A model generated the notes under the pieces. The model was not told where the DNA came from. It did no database searches and saw only the letters and a list, made by a program, of their open reading frames with translations. The position numbers were made by a program, and so were the translations under genes. Below are positions 15,937 through 23,345 of a stretch of DNA of 64,000 nt, one piece after another. Origin of the DNA: UBA2336 sp964419145 (GTDB lineage: Bacteria > Bacteroidota > Bacteroidia > Cytophagales > Cyclobacteriaceae); assembly GCA_964419145.1 (NCBI GenBank), contig CAYQOM010000002.1, positions 806,001 through 870,000 on the forward strand, written 5' to 3'. Position 1 is the first letter of the stretch, and every line of letters starts with the position of its first letter.

Positions 15937-17706
15937 ATGAAACTATCATTGAAGCAAAATTTCATTGCTTATTGGATTATAATCTTTCTATTTATTGGTT
16001 GTGCCGATAAGCAAGCAAAGAATGAAAGTGAAATGCCAAATAGCAAGCATCTCACCACGTCACCCGACCAGCCTAAGCGTCCTGAAAATTTCCAACCATT
16101 TAGGTATAAATACTCTATAGTTGAGTTGAATAAACGATTCACTGAGGATATACTAAAGCGAGGAAGCGAAGAATTGAAGAAGTTATCTGAAGTTAACGCT
16201 AAAGGACCATATAAGCCAACAATCGAGTCGTTGGGTAGTCACCCAATGCCTGAATGGTTTCAAGACGCTAAGTTAGGGATATTTTTGGATTGGGGACCTT
16301 GGTCTGCCGCAGGGTATGCACCGAAAAAAGGGGCGGAGGCTAGTACTGGTGGATCATATCCTGATTGGTATGAATTTTTGATGGATTATTTATACAAAGA
16401 ATATCATGATGAAGTGTTTGGAGCCGACTTTAGAAGAGATGATTTATTACCAATGTTAACTGGTTCAAATTTTGACGCTGAGGAATACGTACAACTCACC
16501 ATAGATGCGGGAGCTCGGTATCTTGTTCCATTCTCTAAACATCATGGTGGCTGGACTATGTGGGAGTCGTCTTATACTAAGAGAAATGCAGTTGAAATGG
16601 GGCCAGGGCGTGATATTTATAAAGAACTTGCTGAGGCATCTAAAAAAAATAATATCAAACTTGGATTCTATTTTTCTGTTTCAGAATGGGAATATCCGGT
16701 TATTGTTGAACAACCGGTTACGCAATGGGCTCCTGTTAAAAACATTGCAATCTTTCAAGATGAGCTTGGACAAATACCACGTGGAAAGCCTTTAACAACT
16801 TATTTTCCTGCAGTTCATGACAGGATGATTTCGGGCAAAATTCCTGTTCGGGATTATTTTGCAGACTACATGATGCCTTCGTTTAAAGAAGCTATCGACA
16901 AGTTTGATCCTGACTTAGTCTGGTATGATGGAGGATGGGGAAGTCCAGTGTCTGTTAGTAGAGCTGCTGAATTGTCTGCATATTTTTATAATCAAGCAAA
17001 TAACCGTAAGGAAGTAGTTATAAATAATAGGGCTGGCAGTACCATGACTGATGAAGAACTGAGTCAATTTATGGAATACATGAAGAGTGGCGAACAGGAA
17101 AAGGCAATGCAACTATACCTTAACTCTGCGAGACTAGGTGATTATGGAACCCCTGAGTATACAATAGGAGAAGTTGATATTACTAAGAAATGGGAGGTTT
17201 GCAGATCAATTAGCCCTGCATTTGGTTACAATTGGCAAGATGATGAAGAGAGTTCACAGAGTAGCGAAGATTTAATTAAGATGTTTATCAAAATAGTAGC
17301 CGAGAATGGTAATTTACTTCTAGTGATTAATCCGGATGGTTCAGGTAAACTTTCTGAAATACAAAAAAATAGACTTAAAGAGCTAGGACTGTGGCTTAAG
17401 ATTAATGGTGAGGGTATTTATTCAACGCGTCCATGGATAAGGCAACAAGATGGTGATCTTTTCTTTACTAGTAGCAAGGAAGGGAAATATGTCTATGCAC
17501 ATTTGACATCATGGCCAGGAGAAAAGCTAACTATAAATGGGATAACTCCAAGCAGTGATTCAAAGATAACTATGTTGGGATTCGATGATAGCTTAGTCTG
17601 GAATCAAAGTGAAGCAGGTGTAGTTATCACGCTTCCCGAAACTTTACAGGTAGAATCCAACCGTCCAACAAAATATGCTTGGGTAATAAAAGTACAAATA
17701 AAATAG
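15937..17706 (+). CDS. GH29 alpha-L-fucosidase-like lipoprotein, divergent active site (paralogue 1)
   Basis: The 589 residues start with a lipoprotein signal (LFIGCADK, cysteine about residue 22), so the enzyme is likely membrane-anchored. The GH29 barrel is clear: LGIFLDWGPWS (115 to 123), YPDWYEF (141 to 147), AGARYLVPFSKHHGGW (191 to 206), and DPDLVWYDGGW, where Asp331 lines up with the family's catalytic nucleophile. Three usual active-site motifs are altered: HWG is DWG, EWY is DWY, and KHHDG is KHHGG. In well-studied GH29 enzymes these positions contact fucose, so the substrate may differ from plain alpha-L-fucosides. A C-terminal beta-sandwich follows from about residue 490. The second GH29 gene starts 22 bp downstream. 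Confidence 0.88.
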   Translation: MKLSLKQNFIAYWIIIFLFIGCADKQAKNESEMPNSKHLTTSPDQPKRPENFQPFRYKYSIVELNKRFTEDILKRGSEELKKLSEVNAKGPYKPTIESLGSHPMPEWFQDAKLGIFLDWGPWSAAGYAPKKGAEASTGGSYPDWYEFLMDYLYKEYHDEVFGADFRRDDLLPMLTGSNFDAEEYVQLTIDAGARYLVPFSKHHGGWTMWESSYTKRNAVEMGPGRDIYKELAEASKKNNIKLGFYFSVSEWEYPVIVEQPVTQWAPVKNIAIFQDELGQIPRGKPLTTYFPAVHDRMISGKIPVRDYFADYMMPSFKEAIDKFDPDLVWYDGGWGSPVSVSRAAELSAYFYNQANNRKEVVINNRAGSTMTDEELSQFMEYMKSGEQEKAMQLYLNSARLGDYGTPEYTIGEVDITKKWEVCRSISPAFGYNWQDDEESSQSSEDLIKMFIKIVAENGNLLLVINPDGSGKLSEIQKNRLKELGLWLKINGEGIYSTRPWIRQQDGDLFFTSSKEGKYVYAHLTSWPGEKLTINGITPSSDSKITMLGFDDSLVWNQSEAGVVITLPETLQVESNRPTKYAWVIKVQIK

Positions 17707-17728
17707 TAAGATTTTAAATTCATTAACT

Positions 17729-19444
17729 ATGTGCAAGATTCAAACTTTTCTCACCATAGCTTGTTATATTGTACTTGTAACAACTTCTGTTGTCGCACAA
17801 GAACAACCAAAGCGACCTTCAGACTTTAAGCCATTCCATTATAAGTATTCAACACTTGAGCTTTACGAAAAATTTTCGGCAGATATGATGAAAAGGGCTG
17901 CCGATGATGTTAAAAAATTGATTGAAGTAAATGAAAAGGGTAAGTATAAACCAAATCCTGAGTCACTTGCTAATCATAAAATACCAGATTGGTTTCGTGA
18001 TGCGAAGCTAGGCATATTTTTTGATTGGGGACCATGGTCTGTACCAGGGTATGCAGTTCCGAGAGATCCTAATCTTGGCACAGGTGGATCTTATCCTGAT
18101 TGGTATGAATTTCTTATGGATTACTCCTATAAATCGTATCATGATACTGTTTGGGGCCCTGATTTTCGAAGAGATGATTTTTTACCATTACTAACTGGTG
18201 AACAGCTTAACGCTGATGAGTACGCTGATTTAGCTGTTCGGTCAGGAGCAAAATATTTTGTTCCATTTAGTCGTCATCATGCAGGCTGGACAATGTGGGA
18301 ATCAAGCTATACATTTAGAAATGCAAAAGAAATGGGGCCTAAACGTGATATTAAAATGGAATTGGCTCAAGCCGTGCGCAAAAGAGGGCTCAAGTTTGCT
18401 TTGTATTTCTCAATTGCTGAATGGGAATATCCGGTAATTGTAGATAAACGTATAAGCCAATGGGATCCGACACCAAATCTTGCGATTTTTCATGACGGCA
18501 TGGCTATACTTCCACGACCAATCCCATATGCAAGTTATTTTCCTGCAGTGCATGATAGAATGATTTCAGGTAAAATTCCGGTTCGTGACTATTATGCTGA
18601 TTACATGATGCCTTTATTTAAGGAAGCTGTTGACAAATTTGACCCTGATATTGTGTGGTATGATGGAGGTTGGGGGGTACCAGTTTCTGTAAGCAGAGCG
18701 GCTGAATTGTCGGCATATTTTTACAATCAGGCAGAAGGCAGAAAGGAAGTTGTAATAAATAATCGAGCTGGTAGCGCGCTTTCAGCTGAAGAAATGGCCG
18801 AACTACGAAGGCTCCGTGAATCAGGTGATCATGATGCAGCAACTGAAAGAACTTTAAGAAATCGACAATTAGGAGATTATACTACTCCTGAGTACCATAT
18901 TGGAAAAATTGATCCCTCGATCAATTGGGAAGTTTGTAGATCAATTAGTCCTGCATTTGGTTACAATTGGACTGATAACGAATCAAACTCATTATCGAGC
19001 TTTGAACTTATTAAAATGTTCATAGAAATTGTTTCAGGAAACGGAAACCTATTGTTGGTAATTAACCCAGATGGAAAAGGGAAATTATCAGAAATTCAAC
19101 GTAAACGACTACTAGACTTAGGGGATTGGTTAAGAATTAACGGTGAAGGAATTTATTCTACAAGACCATGGGTAAAACAAGTTGATGGTAATCAATACTT
19201 TACACAGAGTAAGGATGGAAAGTATATCTATGTTCATTTTGTTGAATTGCCAGGTGAAAGTGCAGTGATAAAAGATTTAACAGCATTAAAGGGCTCAAAG
19301 GCAAGTTTGCTTGGTTACAAAGGTCAACTAAAATGGAACCAGTCAGGCAGTAATTTAGAATTGAACTTTCCTGAAAGTTTGCGTAATGAATTTTCAAAGA
19401 CGTCTCCATATGCATGGGTACTTAAGATTCAAGTAAAGAAATAA
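17729..19444 (+). CDS. GH29 alpha-L-fucosidase-like enzyme, divergent active site (paralogue 2)
   Basis: This 571-residue protein has a normal signal peptide (to VVAQ, about residue 24) and no lipobox, so unlike its neighbour it is probably soluble in the periplasm or exported. It aligns with the preceding protein over its whole length and shares its substitutions: LGIFFDWGPWS instead of HWG, YPDWYEF instead of EWY, and SRHHAGW instead of KHHDG. The nucleophile motif DPDIVWYDGGW is kept. The two genes look like an old tandem duplication in which localisation changed but the altered active site did not. It is followed by the sugar porter after about 30 bp. Confidence 0.88.
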   Translation: MCKIQTFLTIACYIVLVTTSVVAQEQPKRPSDFKPFHYKYSTLELYEKFSADMMKRAADDVKKLIEVNEKGKYKPNPESLANHKIPDWFRDAKLGIFFDWGPWSVPGYAVPRDPNLGTGGSYPDWYEFLMDYSYKSYHDTVWGPDFRRDDFLPLLTGEQLNADEYADLAVRSGAKYFVPFSRHHAGWTMWESSYTFRNAKEMGPKRDIKMELAQAVRKRGLKFALYFSIAEWEYPVIVDKRISQWDPTPNLAIFHDGMAILPRPIPYASYFPAVHDRMISGKIPVRDYYADYMMPLFKEAVDKFDPDIVWYDGGWGVPVSVSRAAELSAYFYNQAEGRKEVVINNRAGSALSAEEMAELRRLRESGDHDAATERTLRNRQLGDYTTPEYHIGKIDPSINWEVCRSISPAFGYNWTDNESNSLSSFELIKMFIEIVSGNGNLLLVINPDGKGKLSEIQRKRLLDLGDWLRINGEGIYSTRPWVKQVDGNQYFTQSKDGKYIYVHFVELPGESAVIKDLTALKGSKASLLGYKGQLKWNQSGSNLELNFPESLRNEFSKTSPYAWVLKIQVKK

Positions 19445-19476
19445 ACAACCGAACCCTAATCTAAAATTTCCAACCC

Positions 19477-20883
19477 TTGAATCAACCGTCTATTCGTTAT
19501 AATAAACTATTTCTTTGGCTTGTAAGTCTTACAGCCGCTATGGGTGGCTTCCTTTTTGGTTATGATTGGGTTGTTATTGGTGGAGCAAAACCCTTTTATG
19601 AGCCATTTTTTGGACTTGAGTCTGCAACCCAAAAGGGTTGGGGCACAAGTTCAGCACTAATAGGATGCATGGCAGGGGCAATACTATGCGTCATGTTGGC
19701 AGATAGATATGGTAGAAAAAAACTGCTATTATTTGCCGGACTACTATTTACGATATCCGCAATTGGGACTGCCCTTGTTAATTCATTCTTTGGGTTTAAT
19801 TTTTACCGCATTGTTGGTGGTGTAGCTATGGGGATAGCTCTTAATCTTTCCCCAATGTATATAGCAGAAATTGCTCCACCTGAAAAGCGTGGAATGTATG
19901 TATCTATAAACCAATTGTTAATAATGATTGGTGTTCTTATGGCACAAGTCGTCAACTGGCAGATTTCTCTATTGGATACTGACTTGATTGATAATGCCTC
20001 TTCGGCCATTATTGCACAAAGCTGGAGTGGTTTGTATGGCTGGCGATGGATGTTTGGTGTTGAAGCAATTCCTGCTTTTATTTTCTTTTTATTGATGTTT
20101 TTTGTCCCTGAGAGTGTTAGATGGCTGGTTAAGAATAATCACATTGACCGAGCACAAAGAATACTTGAGAAAATAGGAGGACAAGAATATGCAAGAAACC
20201 AAATTGATGAAGTAAAATCAACAGTATCACTTGATGATATCTCACATGTTGATTTTAAGAAACTTCTGAATCCAAATATTTTGAAATTTATCGGCTTAGG
20301 TGTTTTCCTGGCATTTCTACAACAATGGAGCGGACTGAATGTAATTATTTATTACGCTTCTGATATTTTTCAAGCTGCTGGCTACAATTTGAAACAGATG
20401 ATGTTAAATATTGTAGTAATTGGTTCTGTCATGGTCGTAGCAGTGATTATTACCATGCTTACAGTCGATCGTCTTGGCAGAAAAAAACTTATGTTATTTG
20501 GAACAATCTCGATGGCTATAGTCTATGCATTTATTGGATTCTCATTTTATCATAACTATACTGGTGTTGTGGTAGTGTTGCTTGTTCTTGCCAATGTATT
20601 ATTCTATTCAATAACGCTTGCACCATTATTATGGGTTATTCTTTCTGAGATATTTCCAAATCGGATTCGCGGAGCAGCAATGTCGATAGCAGCTCTAGCG
20701 CATTGGATAGGTAATTTTTCTCTTACATTTACATTTCCAACAATTAAGGAAAACTTAGGTTGGGCCAATAATTTCTGGTTGTATGGTATAATTTGTGCAT
20801 TTGGTTTTATTGTATTACTTCTCTACTTACCGGAAACAAAAGGAAAAACACTTGAGCAAATTGAGAAAGAACTAATTCGTTGA
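19477..20883 (+). CDS. MFS sugar porter (SP family, XylE-like)
   Basis: The 468-residue protein has about twelve membrane segments and the sugar-porter signatures: GFLFGYDWVVIGGA in helix 1, ADRYGRKKLL between helices 2 and 3, VPESVRWL before the central loop, QQWSGLNVIIYY in helix 7, DRLGRKKLM and the C-terminal LPETKGKTLEQIE. It would carry a monosaccharide across the inner membrane by proton symport. The start is TTG at 19477: an in-frame stop lies five codons upstream, and the next ATG would cut into helix 1. It belongs to the SP family, unlike the FucP fucose permease (FHS family), so the imported sugar is not certain. It ends the deoxy-sugar locus. Confidence 0.9.
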   Translation: MNQPSIRYNKLFLWLVSLTAAMGGFLFGYDWVVIGGAKPFYEPFFGLESATQKGWGTSSALIGCMAGAILCVMLADRYGRKKLLLFAGLLFTISAIGTALVNSFFGFNFYRIVGGVAMGIALNLSPMYIAEIAPPEKRGMYVSINQLLIMIGVLMAQVVNWQISLLDTDLIDNASSAIIAQSWSGLYGWRWMFGVEAIPAFIFFLLMFFVPESVRWLVKNNHIDRAQRILEKIGGQEYARNQIDEVKSTVSLDDISHVDFKKLLNPNILKFIGLGVFLAFLQQWSGLNVIIYYASDIFQAAGYNLKQMMLNIVVIGSVMVVAVIITMLTVDRLGRKKLMLFGTISMAIVYAFIGFSFYHNYTGVVVVLLVLANVLFYSITLAPLLWVILSEIFPNRIRGAAMSIAALAHWIGNFSLTFTFPTIKENLGWANNFWLYGIICAFGFIVLLLYLPETKGKTLEQIEKELIR

Positions 20884-20969
20884 TTGGCAGTTTGACTAAT
20901 AAAAGTAGCGTCAATTATTGTATAATGAATAGGTTTTGATCCAGTTGGTTATTTTCCAAACTTCATTTA

Positions 20970-21389
20970 TCATGAATATACACCATATTCAATGCGTCCT
21001 AACACCTCCTTAACCATCTCCATGCCAATGAAATTTTTCATCATTTCATGCGGAGTTTTACCATTAAGCTGTGTAATAGGAACCTTTAGCCACGCTTTGA
21101 AATTTTCTTCGTTCCCATCAAAAACATCAAGGCCATAATTCCATAATTCATAATACTTAACCAGTCTCTCGGAGGCCTTAGTACTTAACAGGTCGTTTCG
21201 CTTTTTACTTTTAAGATAACGGACGCTCACCCCAAGTATCATGGCCATTTCAGCATGAGAGAGTCCAGTCTTCTTTTGGATAGAAACATACACTTTTGCT
21301 GGCAGTCCTTTGTCAACAGCTTCAAAAAGTTCTAATGGTGAATACCCTTCAATTATCTTACTGTAATCTATCGCTTTACCACGCTTCAT
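20970..21389 (-). CDS. Xre/MbcA/ParS-type antitoxin without adjacent RES toxin
   Basis: The 139-residue protein matches the Xre-MbcA-ParS antitoxin family. An N-terminal helical region is followed by a small helix-turn-helix (TGLSHAEMAMILGVSVRYLKSKK, about 42 to 64). The C-terminal toxin-binding domain DUF2384 contains ALWLKVP-like FKAWLKVPITQLNGKTPHEMM. These antitoxins normally lie directly upstream of a RES-domain toxin that degrades NAD+. Here only about 86 bp separate the stop from the end of the porter gene, so the toxin is absent. It sits 27 bp downstream of the recombinase gene and may be co-transcribed with it. It may be a toxin-less remnant or a stand-alone regulator or anti-toxin shield. 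Confidence 0.8.
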   Translation of the reverse strand: MKRGKAIDYSKIIEGYSPLELFEAVDKGLPAKVYVSIQKKTGLSHAEMAMILGVSVRYLKSKKRNDLLSTKASERLVKYYELWNYGLDVFDGNEENFKAWLKVPITQLNGKTPHEMMKNFIGMEMVKEVLGRIEYGVYS

Positions 21390-21416
21390 ATCCGCTTGAC
21401 ATTTAATTAAAGCTAA

Positions 21417-22484
21417 TCAAAACCGCTTCATCCGCATAAAATAGTTCTTATCAATGGCTTTCTGTGCATACATCATGGTTGTTCTCATATCCGCATGCCT
21501 CAGGGTTTTTTGAATGAGTTCCATCGGTATGTTCTTCTCATACATAAGCTGACCAGCGGTATGCCGTAAACTATGCGGACTATATTTTCCCTTCACTCGG
21601 AGTTTTTTGAAATACCTCCGAATAAGTGAATCCAGTTCCTGACGCGTAAGTTTTGGAAATACTTTTCCACGCTTAATCTTAGATTTTTTCAGGTAAATCA
21701 TCAATTCTTTGCGGGCTATCGATGAGAGCTTGATGGTATCCTTGGATTTTTCGCTTTTGCCCTTACTCCAAACCAGGATTTTGCCTTGCGATAACTTGAT
21801 GTCTCCAACATTCAAGCGCAGTACCTCCATGGATCGCAAACCATTCCATGCCATGAGTGCCAGAATGGCTTTATCGCGGGGAGTTTTCGCTAACTTTAAT
21901 AACCGCTTCCGTTGACTCTCAGATAAGCTATCCTTATGATAGGTACCTGATATGCTGCGGGGGATAATTACTTTAATGGCAGCAATTTCTCGAAGGGATT
22001 GCACACTGATTTTTTTCAATCCTGACTTAACCATTCGTTGCTCACGAGATAAATCCCTGGAATCAAGAGCTTGATACATCAACGCCCATTCACAAAAAGC
22101 CTTCAAAACAGATTTATATAGCCTCTTGGTATAATCGGAAAGGGTAGGGGCCAGAATGTACTTATTGGCAGTTCGTTTATTAATCCTGGTGACATCATCT
22201 TTGATTGCAAGGAAATATCCATTCAGCACAGTAGCGTAAATACTTAGGGTACCCTTTGATCGAAACCTGTCCTGATTGGAAATCAAAAACAATTTGACGA
22301 ACAGGTTAGAAACCGGGAGCTTCGTCTCGTGCAAGTCATTAATCAGGTAGGTGAACTTACGGCCCGCCAGAAAATTAAGGAATCGATTTAAGATCGATCT
22401 GAGTGCTGGCCAAAGTTCGAATTGCTGGATTACAAAAATAATTTGCAAAACCAACCTTCTGCTAATCAGGAATCGCTTCTTCAT
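21417..22484 (-). CDS. Tyrosine recombinase/integrase
   Basis: The 355 residues have an N-terminal SAM-like arm-binding domain (about 50 to 150) and a C-terminal phage-integrase catalytic domain (about 185 to 355). The catalytic residues are visible: Arg217 in NGLRSMEVLRL, a lysine near 241, His304 and Arg307 in HSLRHTAGQL, His330 in LRHADMRTT and the nucleophile Tyr339 in MMYAQ. Its length and XerC/D-like layout suit either a mobile-element integrase or a stand-alone recombinase. The first about 40 residues are basic and hydrophobic and overlap a divergent gene by 63 bp, so the true start may be further inside. Its position at the composition change suggests a role in island integration. Confidence 0.88.
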   Translation of the reverse strand: MKKRFLISRRLVLQIIFVIQQFELWPALRSILNRFLNFLAGRKFTYLINDLHETKLPVSNLFVKLFLISNQDRFRSKGTLSIYATVLNGYFLAIKDDVTRINKRTANKYILAPTLSDYTKRLYKSVLKAFCEWALMYQALDSRDLSREQRMVKSGLKKISVQSLREIAAIKVIIPRSISGTYHKDSLSESQRKRLLKLAKTPRDKAILALMAWNGLRSMEVLRLNVGDIKLSQGKILVWSKGKSEKSKDTIKLSSIARKELMIYLKKSKIKRGKVFPKLTRQELDSLIRRYFKKLRVKGKYSPHSLRHTAGQLMYEKNIPMELIQKTLRHADMRTTMMYAQKAIDKNYFMRMKRF

Positions 22485-23009
22485 CCGGGCATTAGTTTAA
22501 ACAGTTCCATCGTTATTCCATCTAAAATCCGACTGATTGAATGGAGCCAATTATTCTCTATTGGAAAGAAACGACTTAGGAAAATCTTGCTTGGGGAGGA
22601 TGATATAAGTTTAGACCTTAGCATAAAGTTGGGTCAACTTTTTAATACGACTCCTACACATTGGCTAAATCTTCAAATCTCATACTATGCTAATCTTGAT
22701 GTGCCCAACGTAATTATACAAAGCTCGGAATTAAGTAAAAGGAGGGAGAGTGTAAAGAAAAATGGGAAAAGACCGGGAGATATTCTTTTTGAAAATTATC
22801 TATTCCCTATGCATTGGAAGGTACATGAATTTGCTTCTCATATTGGGGTCAAGGTCTCAAAACTTGATCACTTGAGACAAGGTTCGATCATCATTGATTT
22901 TGATCTGGCCTTGAGAATTAGTGAAGCTTTAGGTATGGATCCAATGTTCTGGTTGAAACTCCAACTAATCTATTCAATTAAGCAAAACAAAAGTTTGCCA
23001 ATAAGGTAA
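22422..23009 (+). CDS. Protein of two HigA-like helix-turn-helix domains
   Basis: The frame opens after a stop at 22389 and contains no ATG before the first domain; TTG at 22422 is the best start, giving about 195 residues. Two copies of the HigA antitoxin fold follow each other. The first (about 20 to 80) has LLHPGISL, IGKKRLRKILLGEDDISLDLSIKLGQLF and TPTHWLNLQISY. The second (about 115 to 190) has RPGDILFENYLFP, IGVKVSKLDHLRQG, LALRISEALGMDP and MFWLKLQLIYSI. HigA antitoxins bind their own promoter and the HigB toxin, but no HigB-like gene is next to it. The gene diverges from the recombinase and overlaps its 5' end. A regulator of the recombinase or an antitoxin remnant are both possible. 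Confidence 0.7.
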   Translation: MLDYKNNLQNQPSANQESLLHPGISLNSSIVIPSKIRLIEWSQLFSIGKKRLRKILLGEDDISLDLSIKLGQLFNTTPTHWLNLQISYYANLDVPNVIIQSSELSKRRESVKKNGKRPGDILFENYLFPMHWKVHEFASHIGVKVSKLDHLRQGSIIIDFDLALRISEALGMDPMFWLKLQLIYSIKQNKSLPIR

Positions 23010-23345
23010 ATGCTATCATCTTTTAATTTGAAGTTCCGCGTTATCCTTTTCATAATAGCCTTTTAGTAATAGTCCAACCACAATATGATGGTCATTTTTA
23101 TTGCTTAAGTATCCAGCAAAAGCAGTTACAAGAGGCACATTTAAGTAAAAATTTCATATTTCAACCGAACAGTTGGCGTTTTTGATAATATCTCTATGAT
23201 CTGTTATGCACATTTTTAATTGTCCATCAAACACAGATTTAATTGTCCCAATTACTGGCATGCGCGGCCGGCATTGCATCAGACAGAAGCGTAGGAAAGA
23301 GTTATATAATTTATATTATGTTAAGTTGATATTTTATGATTCGAC
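23010..23345. other. Intergenic stretch with a possible degraded coding remnant
   Basis: These 336 bases hold no complete gene. On the minus strand, 23016 to 23153 is open for about 45 codons and reads protein-like (VPLVTAFAGYLSNKN, then HHIVVGLLLKGYYEKDN) but has no start and no family I recognise. Around 23250 to 23280 a short GC-rich segment (GGCATGCGCGGCCGGCAT) stands out in AT-rich surroundings. The stretch is where the composition changes, so it may contain the island end. Confidence 0.35.

Noticed and set aside
20884..20969. A RES toxin gene next to the Xre/MbcA/ParS antitoxin
   Set aside because: The space is only 86 bp and both strands lack any RES-like coding; the toxin is absent.
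21400..23345. A tRNA gene or att repeat as integration site of the recombinase
   Set aside because: I looked for cloverleaf-like arms and for direct repeats around the recombinase and found none that I could support by eye.
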